DNA from: Bacillus sp. CECT 9360
GTDB lineage: Bacteria; Bacillota; Bacilli; Bacillales; DSM-1321
Assembly: GCF_918741275.1 (NCBI RefSeq)
Contig: NZ_CAKKNA010000019.1
Span: 1 to 64,000 of the forward strand
Direction of reading: 5' to 3'
DNA: 64,000 nucleotides
The notes below the pieces were generated by a model. That model was given only the letters and a program-made list of their open reading frames with translations. It was not told where the DNA came from and did not search any database. The stretch's first letter is position 1, and the number at the start of each line of letters is the position of its first letter. The position numbers and the translations under genes are program-made. Positions 16,775-25,296 of the stretch are shown here, in pieces.

Positions 16775-18442
16775 ATGTCTGAATTATTGCATGTTACGGT
16801 TGGGAAGCTTTTGGAACAAACAGCGAAGAACGAGGGAGAACAGGAAGCGGTTGTATACCATGACCTTGGATTGCGCTACACATATAAAGAATTTGAAATG
16901 GTTTGCCGGGAAGCAGCCCGGGGATTCATGTCACTCGGAATCGAAAAAGGGGACCACATCTCCATCTGGGCCACGAATCAACCGGAATGGCTGATTACCC
17001 AGTACTCCACTGGCAAAATGGGGGCTGTCCTCGTTACGGTGAATACCAATTATCGGGCCGCCGAATTGGAATACCTGTTACAACAATCTGATTCTTCAAC
17101 GATCATTTTGATGGAAAAATTTAAGGACCATTCATACATGGAGACGTTATATGAGATCATTCCCGAATTAAAAACGTGCGAGCCAGGGAAATTACAATCT
17201 AAGAAACTGCCGAAACTAAAAAATGTCATTGTTCTTGGCAAGAAGCGATATCCCGGTACTTTTTCCTGGGATAATGTCATGGCTGGTAAAGACAGCGTCT
17301 CTGAAGAGATGCTCGATGCCCGGATGGAGTCTATGGATCCCGATGATGTCATCAATATGCAATACACCTCGGGCACGACAGGCTTTCCGAAAGGGGTCAT
17401 GCTGACGCATTCCAATATTGTCAATAACGGCTACAACATTGCTGCCTGTATGAAATTGACATCAACAGACCGTTTATGCATCCCGGTACCCTTTTTCCAT
17501 TGTTTCGGCTGCGTGCTTGCCAATATGGCCTGTGTATCGGTCGGAGCGACAATGGTCCCGCTTGAAGAATTCAACCCGGAAAAAGTGCTCCGGACCGTGG
17601 AAGCAGAGAAATGCACCGCGCTTCATGGCGTCCCGACGATGTTTATCGCGGAACTGAATCTCCCAGACTTTGACTCTTATAATCTGAGTTCCCTAAGAAC
17701 CGGGATCATGGCAGGCTCCAACTGCCCAATCGAAGTCATGAAAAATGTCGCCCATAAAATGGGTGCTTCGGAGATTACGATTGCTTACGGGCAGACGGAG
17801 TCCTCACCTGTGATCACCCAAACACGCACGAACGACCCGCTTGAATTGCGAGTATCCTCCGTGGGCCGGGCGCTGCCGAACGTCGAGGTGAAGATCGTAG
17901 AACCGGGCACATCTCATGAGGTGTCGCGTGGCGTCCAGGGTGAATTGTGCACAAGAGGCTATCATGTCATGAAAGGATACTATCATAACCCGGAGGCAAC
18001 GAAGGAAGCGATTGATGGGGAAGGCTGGCTGCATACCGGCGATTTGGCGGTCATGGATGAAAACGGCTACTGCAGGGTGACCGGAAGGCTGAAGGATATG
18101 ATCATCCGGGGTGGTGAGAATATCTATCCCCGCGAAATCGAGGAGTTTCTTTATCAGCATCCAGCCGTCCTTGACATACAGGTAATCGGGGTACCAGATC
18201 AAAAGTACGGAGAAGAAGTCATGGCCTGGATCATTCCGAAAGAAGGAGAAACCATAACGGCGGAAACAATCAGAGAATATTGTAGCGGGAAGATATCGCG
18301 GCATAAAATCCCCCGTTATATTCAATTTACCGACCAATATCCGATGACAGCATCAGGCAAAATCCAAAAATATAAATTGCGTGAACAATCGCTTGATTTG
18401 TTGAGCGAGACTCGCGCGGTAGGGAGGGATGTGCGTGTTTAG
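16775..18442 (+). CDS. yngI: AMP-forming acyl-CoA synthetase (YngI)
   Basis: A 555-residue ANL-superfamily ligase that activates a carboxylic acid with ATP and CoA. The P-loop YTSGTTGFPKG (about residue 193), the YGQTESSP motif, GWLHTGDLAVMDENGY, GRLKDMIIRGGENIYPREIE (hinge) and the C-terminal catalytic Lys in TASGKIQKYK are all present. In the leucine operon it may activate branched or medium-chain acids, or recycle acetoacetate; the substrate is not known. It starts at ATG with GGGAGGAG upstream and overlaps the next gene by a few bases. Confidence 0.9.
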   Translation: MSELLHVTVGKLLEQTAKNEGEQEAVVYHDLGLRYTYKEFEMVCREAARGFMSLGIEKGDHISIWATNQPEWLITQYSTGKMGAVLVTVNTNYRAAELEYLLQQSDSSTIILMEKFKDHSYMETLYEIIPELKTCEPGKLQSKKLPKLKNVIVLGKKRYPGTFSWDNVMAGKDSVSEEMLDARMESMDPDDVINMQYTSGTTGFPKGVMLTHSNIVNNGYNIAACMKLTSTDRLCIPVPFFHCFGCVLANMACVSVGATMVPLEEFNPEKVLRTVEAEKCTALHGVPTMFIAELNLPDFDSYNLSSLRTGIMAGSNCPIEVMKNVAHKMGASEITIAYGQTESSPVITQTRTNDPLELRVSSVGRALPNVEVKIVEPGTSHEVSRGVQGELCTRGYHVMKGYYHNPEATKEAIDGEGWLHTGDLAVMDENGYCRVTGRLKDMIIRGGENIYPREIEEFLYQHPAVLDIQVIGVPDQKYGEEVMAWIIPKEGETITAETIREYCSGKISRHKIPRYIQFTDQYPMTASGKIQKYKLREQSLDLLSETRAVGRDVRV

Positions 18443-19793
18443 CAAAATTCTTATTGCAAACCGTGGGGAGATCGCCGCTAGAGTGATCCGAACGTGCAAA
18501 CTCATGGGGATAACAACAGTTGCCGTTTACTCCGAAGCAGATAGAAACTCCCCGTTCGTATCCCTGGCAGATGAAGATTACCTTCTCGGTGGACCGAGGG
18601 TGAACGAAAGTTATTTGAATGGGGAGAAAATCATCGAAATCGCCAAGGAATCAGGCTGTGATGCGATCCATCCCGGGTATGGCTTTTTAAGCGAAAATGC
18701 GGACTTTGCCGATCGCTGTAGTAACGAAGGGATTGTTTTTATCGGTCCGGATTCAAAGGTAATTCGGAAAATGGGCAACAAAGTAGAAGCAAGAAAAACA
18801 ATGGAAGCAGCCGGTTTGCCGTTAGTGCCCGGACTTTCCCGCCCATTGGCTGATAAAGAAGAAGCGTTGCTTGAGGCTGAAAGAATCGGCTACCCGATTA
18901 TGTTGAAAGCATCAGCGGGCGGCGGCGGTATCGGCATGCAGGCTGTCAATAACAATGAAGAGCTTCTAAAAGCCTTTGAAGGGAACCAGAAGCGGGCGCA
19001 AATGTTTTTTGGAAACGGGGATATGTTCATTGAGAAGCTGATTGAAAAACCAAGGCATATCGAAATTCAGATTCTCGCTGATAACCATGGTGATGCCGTT
19101 TATTTATGGGAGCGGGAATGCTCGATTCAACGGCGGCACCAAAAGGTAATCGAGGAGGCCCCTTCGCCTTTCCTCGATGAAGCAACTAGGCAGAAAATGG
19201 GAGAAGCCGCCGTTAAGGCTGCAGGAGCGATCGGCTACAGCAATGCCGGAACGATAGAGTTTTTAGTAGATAAGGATAAAAACTTTTTCTTCCTGGAAAT
19301 GAACACCCGGCTTCAGGTTGAACATCCGATAACCGAAGAAATTACCGGACTTGACCTGGTTGAACGGCAAATCAGGATTGCCTTCGGGGAAAATCTTTCT
19401 TTGAAGCAGGATGAGATTATTCGGAATGGTCATGCGATCGAAGCCCGGATTTACGCAGAAGATCCGTTGACCTTTTACCCGTCACCAGGTAAGATCACCG
19501 CGTTAAACCTGCCGAAGGGTAAAGGGATTCGTCATGAATTGGCGATAAATGAAAGTTCCGAGGTTACCCCATTTTATGATCCGATGATAGCTAAATTGGT
19601 CGTCAAAGGATCTACTAGACTGGAAGCAATTGATAGATTGCAGACAGCCCTTGCTGTTTATAAAGTCGAGGGAATTAAAACGAATGTCCCAATGCTGAAC
19701 GAAATCGTTTCTTACAAAGAATTCAAGCAAGGAGAAACAACAACTGATTTTATCGAAAAGCTCTACAATCAACCGCAACTACCAACGTCGTAG
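18435..19793 (+). CDS. yngHB: Biotin carboxylase subunit of methylcrotonyl/acyl-CoA carboxylase (YngHB)
   Basis: A 452-residue ATP-grasp biotin carboxylase that carboxylates biotin on the small carrier protein encoded next. The sequence opens with FSKILIANRGEIAARVIRTC, has the glycine-rich ATP loop KASAGGGGIGM, the lid and catalytic region ERECSIQRRHQKVIEEAPS, and EMNTRLQVEHPITE. GTG at 18435 is preferred because GGGAGGG lies six bases upstream; an ATG two codons earlier abuts that site. In this operon it belongs to 3-methylcrotonyl-CoA carboxylase rather than the acetyl-CoA enzyme. Confidence 0.92.
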   Translation: MFSKILIANRGEIAARVIRTCKLMGITTVAVYSEADRNSPFVSLADEDYLLGGPRVNESYLNGEKIIEIAKESGCDAIHPGYGFLSENADFADRCSNEGIVFIGPDSKVIRKMGNKVEARKTMEAAGLPLVPGLSRPLADKEEALLEAERIGYPIMLKASAGGGGIGMQAVNNNEELLKAFEGNQKRAQMFFGNGDMFIEKLIEKPRHIEIQILADNHGDAVYLWERECSIQRRHQKVIEEAPSPFLDEATRQKMGEAAVKAAGAIGYSNAGTIEFLVDKDKNFFFLEMNTRLQVEHPITEEITGLDLVERQIRIAFGENLSLKQDEIIRNGHAIEARIYAEDPLTFYPSPGKITALNLPKGKGIRHELAINESSEVTPFYDPMIAKLVVKGSTRLEAIDRLQTALAVYKVEGIKTNVPMLNEIVSYKEFKQGETTTDFIEKLYNQPQLPTS

Positions 19794-19810
19794 CTCAGGA
19801 GGTAATCATT

Positions 19811-20023
19811 ATGGCAGAAGTGAAAGCAAGCATGGCAGGCAGCGTATGGAAAATCGCAGTGTCCGTTGGTGAAAATGTTACGGAGGGACAGGATGTCATC
19901 ATTCTGGAATCAATGAAAATGGAAATCCCGATATCAGCAGAAATGGCAGGGACGGTCAAAGAAATAAATGTGAATGAAACTGATTTTGTGAACGAAGGCG
20001 ATGTTTTAGCGATTATCGAGTAA
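19811..20023 (+). CDS. yngHA: Biotin carboxyl carrier protein (YngHA)
   Basis: A 70-residue biotinyl/lipoyl domain protein with the biotin-accepting lysine in ESMKMEIPI at about residue 36 and the mirror strands VWKIAVSVGENVTEGQDV and DFVNEGDVLAIIE. It carries carboxybiotin between the carboxylase and the carboxyltransferase of the same operon. It has an AGGAGG site and lies 17 bases after the carboxylase. Confidence 0.93.
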   Translation: MAEVKASMAGSVWKIAVSVGENVTEGQDVIILESMKMEIPISAEMAGTVKEINVNETDFVNEGDVLAIIE

Positions 20024-20042
20024 AAACTGACGGAGGGATTCG

Positions 20043-20948
20043 ATGAAGTGGCCTGATCAAATAATCATCAAGGAAGTCGGTCCAAGGGACGGCTTACAAA
20101 ATGAAAAGGAAATTGTTCCGACAGAAAGCAAGATCGCTTGGATTGACACTTTGTCTCAAACAGGTTTGTCATACATTGAAATTACGTCATTCGTCAATCC
20201 GAAATGGATCCCCCAACTGAGTGATGCCGCTGAGGTCGCGAAGGGAATAAAAAAAAATCCGGGGATTACATATGGCGCCCTTGTCCCAAACATGAAAGGG
20301 CTTGAAGCTGCGCTGACAGCGGACATTGATGAGATTTCTGTATTTATGTCAGCCAGTGAAACCCATAACATCAAGAACATTAATAAATCAATCGAAGCTA
20401 CTTTTCCCGTCCTTCAGGAAACAGTCCGTTCAGCCCATGATGCGAGAAGAAACGTCAGGGGCTATGTTTCAACCGTGTTTGGCTGTCCATATGAGGGCAA
20501 AGTTTCTTTTGACCAGGTTTTCATGGTTTGTGACAGGCTGTTGGATATGGGAATCGGCGAGCTCTCACTCGGTGATACAATTGGCGTCGCTAACCCAAGG
20601 CAGGTGGAAACGTTTCTCGAGCTTGCAGTAAAGAGATATGATCGAAACAGGATTGCCCTTCATTTCCATGATACCCGGGGTATGGCCATGGCGAATATCC
20701 TGAAAGCATTGGATTATGGAATTTCGACATTTGATTCAGCACTTGGCGGTCTTGGGGGCTGTCCGTATGCCCCTGGTGCAAGCGGAAACGTGGCGACCGA
20801 TGATCTTGTCCATATGCTTGAGAAAATGGGGATTTCCACAGGAGTCGATCAGGAACTACTGATGGAAGCAGCGCTGCTCATGCAGAAAAAACTTAACAAA
20901 CAGCTGCCAAGCCATCAGATGGCCGTCTATTCCAACCAGTTAAATTAA
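20043..20948 (+). CDS. yngG: Hydroxymethylglutaryl-CoA lyase (YngG)
   Basis: A 301-residue TIM-barrel lyase that cleaves HMG-CoA to acetoacetate and acetyl-CoA, the last step of leucine degradation. The start KEVGPRDGLQNE holds the metal and catalytic residues, LHFHDTRGMAMAN gives the two metal-binding His, and GGLGGCPYAPGASGNVATDDLV contains the active-site Cys loop. GGAGGG precedes the ATG. It is co-transcribed with its neighbours. Confidence 0.95.
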   Translation: MKWPDQIIIKEVGPRDGLQNEKEIVPTESKIAWIDTLSQTGLSYIEITSFVNPKWIPQLSDAAEVAKGIKKNPGITYGALVPNMKGLEAALTADIDEISVFMSASETHNIKNINKSIEATFPVLQETVRSAHDARRNVRGYVSTVFGCPYEGKVSFDQVFMVCDRLLDMGIGELSLGDTIGVANPRQVETFLELAVKRYDRNRIALHFHDTRGMAMANILKALDYGISTFDSALGGLGGCPYAPGASGNVATDDLVHMLEKMGISTGVDQELLMEAALLMQKKLNKQLPSHQMAVYSNQLN

Positions 20949-20970
20949 CCCCTTTTTAGGAGTGTTTCTT

Positions 20971-21753
20971 ATGTCTTCCATTATTAATCTTAACAGAGAT
21001 ATCCCGGCCATCGCGATTATCACAATGAATCGGCTGGAAGCGGCAAATGCTTTGTCTTTGACGCTGTTGAATGATTTGAGTGACGTTTTGAAAGAACTGC
21101 AATCCGACCCTGCGGTGAGATGTGTCATATTGACCGGTGCAGGCGATAAGGCATTTTGTGCCGGTGCTGATTTAAAGGAGCGGGCCGGCATGAATGAGAC
21201 GGAAGTGACACAGACCGTCAAGCTGATCGGTGATACGATTTCTGGCATTGAAATACTGCCGCAGCCTGTGATTGCGGCGATTAATGGGTCGGCATTCGGC
21301 GGTGGCCTTGAGCTTGCTCTTGCCTGTGACATCCGGATTGCGGTCGAGACTGCGAAAATGGGGCTAACAGAAACGTCCCTCGGCATCATTCCCGGGGCTG
21401 GCGGAACGCAAAGGCTGCCACGAATCATTGGCACCGCCAAAGCGAAAGAGTTAATTTTTACAGCTAGAAGAATCGATGCTTTTGAAGCAGAGCGTATAGG
21501 TCTAATCTGTAAGGTAGCTGACAATGACCAATTGCTCAATGAAGCAATCTCCATGGCGAATGAAATAGCCCGCAACGCGCCGATTGCCTTGCAGGCCGCA
21601 AAAAAGGCAATCAATCAGGGGATCGAGACTGATCTTGCAACAGGCTTGAAGATTGAAGAAATTTGTTATCGCGAGACTCTTCATACAAGCGACAGGCTCG
21701 AAGGACTCAACGCTTTCAAAGAAAAAAGAAAGCCGGTTTTTACGGGGGAATGA
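20971..21753 (+). CDS. yngF: Methylglutaconyl-CoA hydratase / enoyl-CoA hydratase (YngF)
   Basis: A 260-residue crotonase-fold hydratase that in this operon probably adds water to 3-methylglutaconyl-CoA to give HMG-CoA. The oxyanion-hole segments FCAGADLKER and NGSAFGGGLELALACD are present, and the catalytic Glu lies in the ETSLGIIPGAGGTQRLPR stretch. The ATG at 20971 has AGGAG upstream at good spacing; an in-frame GTG nine bases earlier is less likely. Confidence 0.9.
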   Translation: MSSIINLNRDIPAIAIITMNRLEAANALSLTLLNDLSDVLKELQSDPAVRCVILTGAGDKAFCAGADLKERAGMNETEVTQTVKLIGDTISGIEILPQPVIAAINGSAFGGGLELALACDIRIAVETAKMGLTETSLGIIPGAGGTQRLPRIIGTAKAKELIFTARRIDAFEAERIGLICKVADNDQLLNEAISMANEIARNAPIALQAAKKAINQGIETDLATGLKIEEICYRETLHTSDRLEGLNAFKEKRKPVFTGE

Positions 21754-21779
21754 GCGACTGAAAGGAGGAATAAAGCAAC

Positions 21780-23309
21780 ATGTCATTAAAAGAAAAACTC
21801 AATGAAACCGTTGATACGATACATAAGGGCGGTTTGGAAAAATATCACGAAAAGAATCAAGAAAAAGGAAAGCTGTTCGTCCGGGCAAGATTGGAGCTGC
21901 TATTCGATGAAGGCATTGAGGTGGAAGATGCTTTTTTCGCCAATTGCATGAGTGACGGCTTACCTGCAGACGGCGTCGTCACAGGGATTGGTAAAATTAA
22001 TGGCCAAACCGTTTGTGTAATGGCGAACGATTCCACGGTAAAAGCGGGATCCTGGGGAGCGAGAACAGTTGAGAAAATTATTCGTATTCAGGAAACGGCC
22101 GAGAAACTTGAGGTCCCGATGCTTTATTTAGTTGATTCAGCCGGGGCGCGCATTACCGACCAGGTGGAAATGTTTCCTGGTAGGAGGGGAGCCGGCAGGA
22201 TTTTTTATAATCAGGTGAAGCTGTCCGGAAAAGTACCGCAGGTTTGTCTCCTTTTTGGACCATCTGCTGCAGGGGGTGCTTACATCCCTGCTTTTTGTGA
22301 CATCGTTGTCATGGTCGAAGGAAACGCGTCGATGTATCTTGGGTCACCACGGATGGCAGAAATGGTTATCGGTGAAAAGGTGACGGAAGAAGAAATGGGC
22401 GGGGCAAGAATGCATTGTTCCGTATCGGGATGCGGCGATGTCCTCGTTCATTCAGAACAGGAAGCCATCGAATATGCCCGCCGTTATCTCGCATACTTTC
22501 CAGCTAATTTCTCGGAGAAGCCGGCAGAAAAGGAGCCGCAGCTTCCTGAGGAATTCAAAAAAACGCTGGAGGACTTGCTTCCGGCCAACCAAAACGCACC
22601 ATTTAATATGCACGACTTCATTGTTAGGATCATAGACGAAGGGTCGTTTTGTGAAATCAAGAAATTGTTCGCACCGGAATTAGTAACAGGGCTGGCCCGG
22701 CTAAACGGCAAAACAATCGGGGTCATCGCCAATCAGCCGCGTGTCAAAGGCGGCGTTTTGTTCCATGATTCTGCCGACAAAGCGGCAAAATTCATCACCC
22801 TTTGTGATGCTTTCAATATCCCGCTTTTATTTTTGGCTGATATTCCAGGCTTCATGATCGGCACAAAAGTGGAGCAAGCTGGTATTATCCGTCACGGGGC
22901 AAAGATGATATCGGCGATGAGTGAAGCGACTGTTCCAAAAATTTCAGTTATCGTCCGAAAAGCATATGGCGCGGGTCTTTATGCGATGGCCGGTCCAGCA
23001 TTCGAACCCGATTGCTGTCTTGCACTGCCGACCGCGTCGATTGCGGTGATGGGCCCGGAAGCCGCGGTCAATGCCGTATACGCTAATAAAATCAAGGAGC
23101 TGCCTCCTGAAGAGCGCACTGCTTTTATAGAGATAAAGCGCGAAGAGTACAAAAAGGATATTGATATTTACCGTCTCGCTTCGGAAATGGTCGTTGATCA
23201 TATTGTCCAGCCGAACGATCTCCGTAACGAACTAATCAGCCGGTTCGAAGCATACATCTCTAAGCAGCAAACTTTTACAACACGCAAACACGGGGTTTAT
23301 CCGGTATAA
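21780..23309 (+). CDS. yngE: Acyl-CoA carboxyltransferase subunit (YngE)
   Basis: A 509-residue carboxyltransferase of the propionyl/methylcrotonyl-CoA type, moving the carboxyl group from biotin to the acyl-CoA. Two crotonase-like halves are visible: the N-terminal half with DSAGARITDQVEMFPGRRGAGRIFYNQVKLSG and GPSAAGGAYIPAF, and the C-terminal half with LADIPGFMIGTKVEQAGIIRHGAKM and AYGAGLYAMAGPAFEPD. With YngHB and YngHA it forms 3-methylcrotonyl-CoA carboxylase. It is the last gene of the operon, followed by a terminator. Confidence 0.93.
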   Translation: MSLKEKLNETVDTIHKGGLEKYHEKNQEKGKLFVRARLELLFDEGIEVEDAFFANCMSDGLPADGVVTGIGKINGQTVCVMANDSTVKAGSWGARTVEKIIRIQETAEKLEVPMLYLVDSAGARITDQVEMFPGRRGAGRIFYNQVKLSGKVPQVCLLFGPSAAGGAYIPAFCDIVVMVEGNASMYLGSPRMAEMVIGEKVTEEEMGGARMHCSVSGCGDVLVHSEQEAIEYARRYLAYFPANFSEKPAEKEPQLPEEFKKTLEDLLPANQNAPFNMHDFIVRIIDEGSFCEIKKLFAPELVTGLARLNGKTIGVIANQPRVKGGVLFHDSADKAAKFITLCDAFNIPLLFLADIPGFMIGTKVEQAGIIRHGAKMISAMSEATVPKISVIVRKAYGAGLYAMAGPAFEPDCCLALPTASIAVMGPEAAVNAVYANKIKELPPEERTAFIEIKREEYKKDIDIYRLASEMVVDHIVQPNDLRNELISRFEAYISKQQTFTTRKHGVYPV

Positions 23310-23354
23310 TAAGTCGAATTATGTAGGCACTATTTTAGTAAGAATGTAATGGTG

Positions 23355-23387
23355 AAATCCTCTGTTTTCTTACAGGGGATTTTTTCT
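23355..23387 (+). terminator. Terminator of the leucine operon
   Basis: AAATCCTCTGT and ACAGGGGATTT form an 11-bp stem (one G-T pair), followed by a run of T. Confidence 0.85.
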
Positions 23388-23426
23388 ATTATTCAATCGA
23401 AGGCAATAAATATACTAGTCTAACAA

Positions 23427-23446
23427 TAATCCATTATAGTGGATTA
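23427..23446. promoter_or_regulatory. Dyad 1 upstream of the NAD operon
   Basis: TAATCCA and TGGATTA are perfect 7-base inverted arms around TTATAG, 138 bases ahead of the Nudix gene start. It is a candidate operator for the NrtR-like regulator or a promoter element. Confidence 0.45.
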
Positions 23447-23506
23447 CTTTCCCAATGAATGACGAAAGGTAAATCTGTTGAAAATAACCATAGTTGGGTA
23501 TAGGAT

Positions 23507-23532
23507 AATTAGTAATTATAACGTTACTAATT
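23507..23532. promoter_or_regulatory. Dyad 2 upstream of the NAD operon (candidate NrtR operator)
   Basis: AATTAGTAA and TTACTAATT are perfect 9-base inverted arms with an 8-base spacer, 32 bases before the GTG start. NrtR repressors bind palindromes next to NAD genes, so self-control is plausible. Confidence 0.55.
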
Positions 23533-23564
23533 ACTCTAGGCCACGTCAGAAAGCGGGTGTTGTC

Positions 23565-24356
23565 GTGAGCAAAAAACTAGATGATGAATCTATGCCACGC
23601 TATGATTCCTCCAAATATAGAACACCTGATGGGTACACCACAGATATTGCGATCTTCACGATCGAATCCTTTAAGCCAGCTGAAAAGGTCCCGCCGGAAA
23701 TGACTTTGAAAATCATGTTAATCAAGCGCGCTGCTAAAGACAACGAAGGCAATCCGAATTATGAGGGCGATAAATGGGCGTTACCGGGAGGGTTTGTCCA
23801 GCATAATGAGACAGCCTGTGAAGCTGCCAAAAGAGAATTGCTAGAAGAAACGGGGATAACCGGTTTTCATGTCCAACATTTTGGGGTTTATGATACTCCA
23901 GGAAGAGATAAACGGGGTTGGATCATTTCCAATGCGTTTTATGCAATTGTTCCTGAGCAATATCTCGAAAAGCGCAGAGCTAACGACGACGCTGCAGATG
24001 TATCCCTGTTTGATATGAATGAAGTATTTTCGTTAGAGTTAGCCTTTGATCACGATAAGATCATTCGCGAAGCTTATGAGATCATCAAAAAAGAAATGGT
24101 CCAGACGACGATTGCCCGAAACTTTCTGCCCGAAGAATTTACCTTGTCCGAACTGCAAAGGGTTCTTTTGACGGTAGGAAAAGATTCCAAGATTAGTTCC
24201 GACTCGATTTTCTTTGCAAAAGCACCTAAATTCCCCTTTTTAGAAAAGGCAACAGATGAGAAGGGGCGACCGAAAAAAACAAACCGGAATTCTTTCCGGC
24301 CTTCCCAGCTTTACTGGTTTAATAAACAGGAAGTGTTAGATTCCATTTATCATTGA
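23565..24356 (+). CDS. NrtR-like Nudix regulator of NAD metabolism
   Basis: A 263-residue protein with an N-terminal Nudix domain (box GGFVQHNETACEAAKRELLEETG, all catalytic residues kept) and a C-terminal winged-helix segment (FLPEEFTLSELQRVLLTV) as in NrtR repressors, which sense ADP-ribose or related NAD products. It is first of four NAD-salvage genes. The GTG at 23565 is chosen because the longer reading frame back to 23478 would run through the palindrome at 23507-23532; the site before GTG is weak, so the start is not certain. It could act as an enzyme as well as a repressor. Confidence 0.8.
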   Translation: MSKKLDDESMPRYDSSKYRTPDGYTTDIAIFTIESFKPAEKVPPEMTLKIMLIKRAAKDNEGNPNYEGDKWALPGGFVQHNETACEAAKRELLEETGITGFHVQHFGVYDTPGRDKRGWIISNAFYAIVPEQYLEKRRANDDAADVSLFDMNEVFSLELAFDHDKIIREAYEIIKKEMVQTTIARNFLPEEFTLSELQRVLLTVGKDSKISSDSIFFAKAPKFPFLEKATDEKGRPKKTNRNSFRPSQLYWFNKQEVLDSIYH

Positions 24357-24373
24357 ATTGGGGGATTACTACT

Positions 24374-25279
24374 ATGAAAACCAGCTTTGAAACCATTGTT
24401 AACCTGCAGGAAATCGGAGGCCCAAATACAAAAAAATTAAACGATTTGTTAGCTCACGCAAGCATCGAAGCTATTTCACCTTCTACAAATGATACAGAAA
24501 GGGTATTATTCTTAGGCATCGACATTCAAAACGATTTTATGGAAAAGGGTGAGCTGTCTGTCCCCAATTCGCATAAAGATGTCGAAAATGTAACACGCTT
24601 CCTTTATAACCATATCGATAAGATTACTTCGATAGCGGTATCCATTGATACCCACCAGCCACAGCAAATATTCCATCCATCCTGGTGGCTAGACGAAAAC
24701 GGTAAACATCCTGAACCGTTAACGATAATAACGGCAAGGGATGTAGAAGCAGGCAAGTGGAAACCGGTAAAAAATTACGCTGAAAGCCTGGAGTATGTCA
24801 CGAATTTAGAGAAATCCGGAAAAAAGCAGTTGTGCATATGGGCTTATCATTGTATCCAAGGAACGAATGGCGCGGCATTGGAAGGGCAATTTTCAAACAT
24901 GATCCACTTCCATTCCGTTGTGAGAAATTCCGAAATACAAAAGATCGTAAAAGGTCTGGACCCATTGAGCGAAATGTATGGCATTATCAAGCCGGAGTAT
25001 GATCGGGACAACTATTATAACATCGAATTTTTGGAGTCTTTGAAAACATATGACAAGATTGTCGTGGCCGGAGAGGCAAAATCTCATTGTGTATTAGAAT
25101 CCATTAAACAAATAACAGAGCATTACAATGACAACAAGGAGATCACTTCAAGGATATTTCTATTAGAGGATTGCATGTCCCCGATACTTGGATTTGAAAG
25201 AGTGACAGAAGAAGAATTTAGTCTTTTAGAAAAGCATTATGATGTGAACATTGTAAGATCAAGCGATTTCTCATTGTGA
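24374..25279 (+). CDS. Nicotinamidase-like cysteine hydrolase
   Basis: A 301-residue isochorismatase-fold hydrolase, probably converting nicotinamide to nicotinate for the next enzyme. Visible are the catalytic Asp in LGIDIQNDFMEKGEL, the metal-binding segment DTHQPQQIFHPSWW, and the nucleophile Cys in VAGEAKSHCVLES near residue 230. It is longer than typical PncA (about 180-210), resembling the eukaryotic-like or extended forms. The ATG at 24374 has GGGGGA upstream. It is coupled closely with the Nudix and NAPRT genes. Confidence 0.8.
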   Translation: MKTSFETIVNLQEIGGPNTKKLNDLLAHASIEAISPSTNDTERVLFLGIDIQNDFMEKGELSVPNSHKDVENVTRFLYNHIDKITSIAVSIDTHQPQQIFHPSWWLDENGKHPEPLTIITARDVEAGKWKPVKNYAESLEYVTNLEKSGKKQLCIWAYHCIQGTNGAALEGQFSNMIHFHSVVRNSEIQKIVKGLDPLSEMYGIIKPEYDRDNYYNIEFLESLKTYDKIVVAGEAKSHCVLESIKQITEHYNDNKEITSRIFLLEDCMSPILGFERVTEEEFSLLEKHYDVNIVRSSDFSL

Positions 25280-25296
25280 TCATTAGGAGGACAAAC

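Noticed and set aside
17804-18337. A 177-codon minus-strand frame opposite yngI
   Set aside because: Long only because of the codon pattern of the real gene; no motif or start site.
20940-21614. A 224-codon minus-strand frame opposite yngF
   Set aside because: The crotonase on the plus strand is certain; the antisense frame has no signal, site or family.
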